From positions 1-14,214 of the forward strand of contig NZAF01000136.1 of the NCBI GenBank assembly GCA_002686115.1: a stretch of 14,214 bases of DNA, written 5' to 3'. The notes under the pieces are model-generated. The model saw nothing but the letters and a program-made list of their open reading frames with translations, made no database searches and was not told where the DNA came from. Every line of letters begins with the position of its first letter. The first letter of the stretch is position 1. The position numbers and the translations under genes are program-made. Origin of the DNA: Halobacteriovorax sp. (GTDB lineage: Bacteria; Bdellovibrionota; Bacteriovoracia; Bacteriovoracales; Bacteriovoracaceae). Positions 14,059-14,214 of this stretch are shown in pieces.

Positions 14059-14087
14059 TTGACTTTAAAGCGATAAAAGCTTAAATT
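14059..14087 (+). promoter_or_regulatory. Promoter of the tRNA-Lys gene
   Basis: TTGACT (14059-14064) and TAAATT (14082-14087) are exactly 17 bases apart, 23 bases before the mature tRNA. Directly upstream (about 14018-14055) there are dense A and T runs that would suit an UP element for RNA polymerase alpha, as is common for stable RNA genes. Confidence 0.7.
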
Positions 14088-14110
14088 CATCCTCACGAAA
14101 ACGAAATTCT

Positions 14111-14187
14111 GGTCTCGTAGCTCAGTTGGTTAGAGCATCTCCCTTTTAAGGAGAGGGTCCTGTGTTCGAGTCACAGCGGGATCACCA
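14111..14187 (+). tRNA. tRNA-Lys (anticodon UUU)
   Basis: A complete cloverleaf can be drawn. The acceptor stem GGTCTCG/CGGGATC has two G-T pairs, the D-arm stem is GCTC/GAGC, and the anticodon stem is TCTCC/GGAGA. The anticodon loop CTTTTAA places TTT at 14145-14147 and A37 next to it. The variable loop is GGGTC and the T-arm is CTGTG/CACAG with loop TTCGAGT. Discriminator A and an encoded CCA end the gene. The anticodon reads the lysine codons AAA and AAG. A37 is the position modified to (ms2)t6A. The gene starts about 220 bases from mtaB and is divergent from it. Confidence 0.97.
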
Positions 14188-14214
14188 CTTTAAAAACCTA
14201 ACTGGTGACTACTC

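Noticed and set aside
1..14214. CRISPR array, toxin-antitoxin pair, restriction or other defence system, prophage
   Set aside because: No regularly spaced repeats, no nuclease, toxin or phage-like proteins were seen; apart from the IS end the genes are housekeeping or envelope genes of uniform style.

Overview
The window looks like chromosomal DNA of a low-GC (clearly AT-rich) Gram-negative bacterium. It has outer-membrane-type features: an Mre/Rod elongasome, a periplasmic PpiD-type foldase and a secretin-like N0/N1 protein. Together with the FliG-like protein and the general protein style, these suggest a Bdellovibrionota relative, most likely a Bacteriovorax/Halobacteriovorax type. That placement is inference from sequence style and gene content, not a database match.

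Left edge (1-438): the last 26 codons of an IS30-family-like transposase run in from outside, followed by the probable right end of that element and a short open tail that may be what remains of an interrupted gene. A small secreted protein gene lies on the minus strand behind it.

Cell-shape operon (503-5059, minus): mreC, mreD, mrdA (PBP2) and rodA are packed with 1-nt stop/start overlaps or a 2-nt gap. They encode the scaffold, membrane partner, transpeptidase and glycosyltransferase of the lateral-wall elongation machine. mreB is not next to mreC. A divergent promoter region separates this operon from a PpiD/SurA-type foldase and a single-cluster [4Fe-4S] ferredoxin on the plus strand (5246-6963).

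Middle (6969-8902, minus): a three-gene cluster holds a LURP-one/scramblase-like protein, a macro-domain ADP-ribose hydrolase and an acyl-ACP thioesterase of the FatA/FatB type. The last two are nearly fused by a 5-nt junction. Divergently from it run serA (3-phosphoglycerate dehydrogenase, short form) and purA (adenylosuccinate synthetase), which feed serine and AMP synthesis.

Right part (11204-14187): a dyad closes purA. A small protein resembling the C-terminal domain of the flagellar rotor protein FliG, without the charged torque residues, faces a secreted protein made only of secretin N0 and N1 domains. A strong hairpin terminator lies between them. Then comes mtaB, which methylthiolates t6A37 in ANN-decoding tRNAs. 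Immediately divergent from it is the gene for tRNA-Lys(UUU), a classical MtaB substrate, with its own good sigma-70-type promoter.

There is no sign of CRISPR, defence islands, prophage or a large biosynthetic cluster. The least ordinary items are the two domain-only proteins (FliG-C-like and N0/N1-only), the macro/thioesterase pair, the mtaB/tRNA-Lys neighbourhood and the IS scar.
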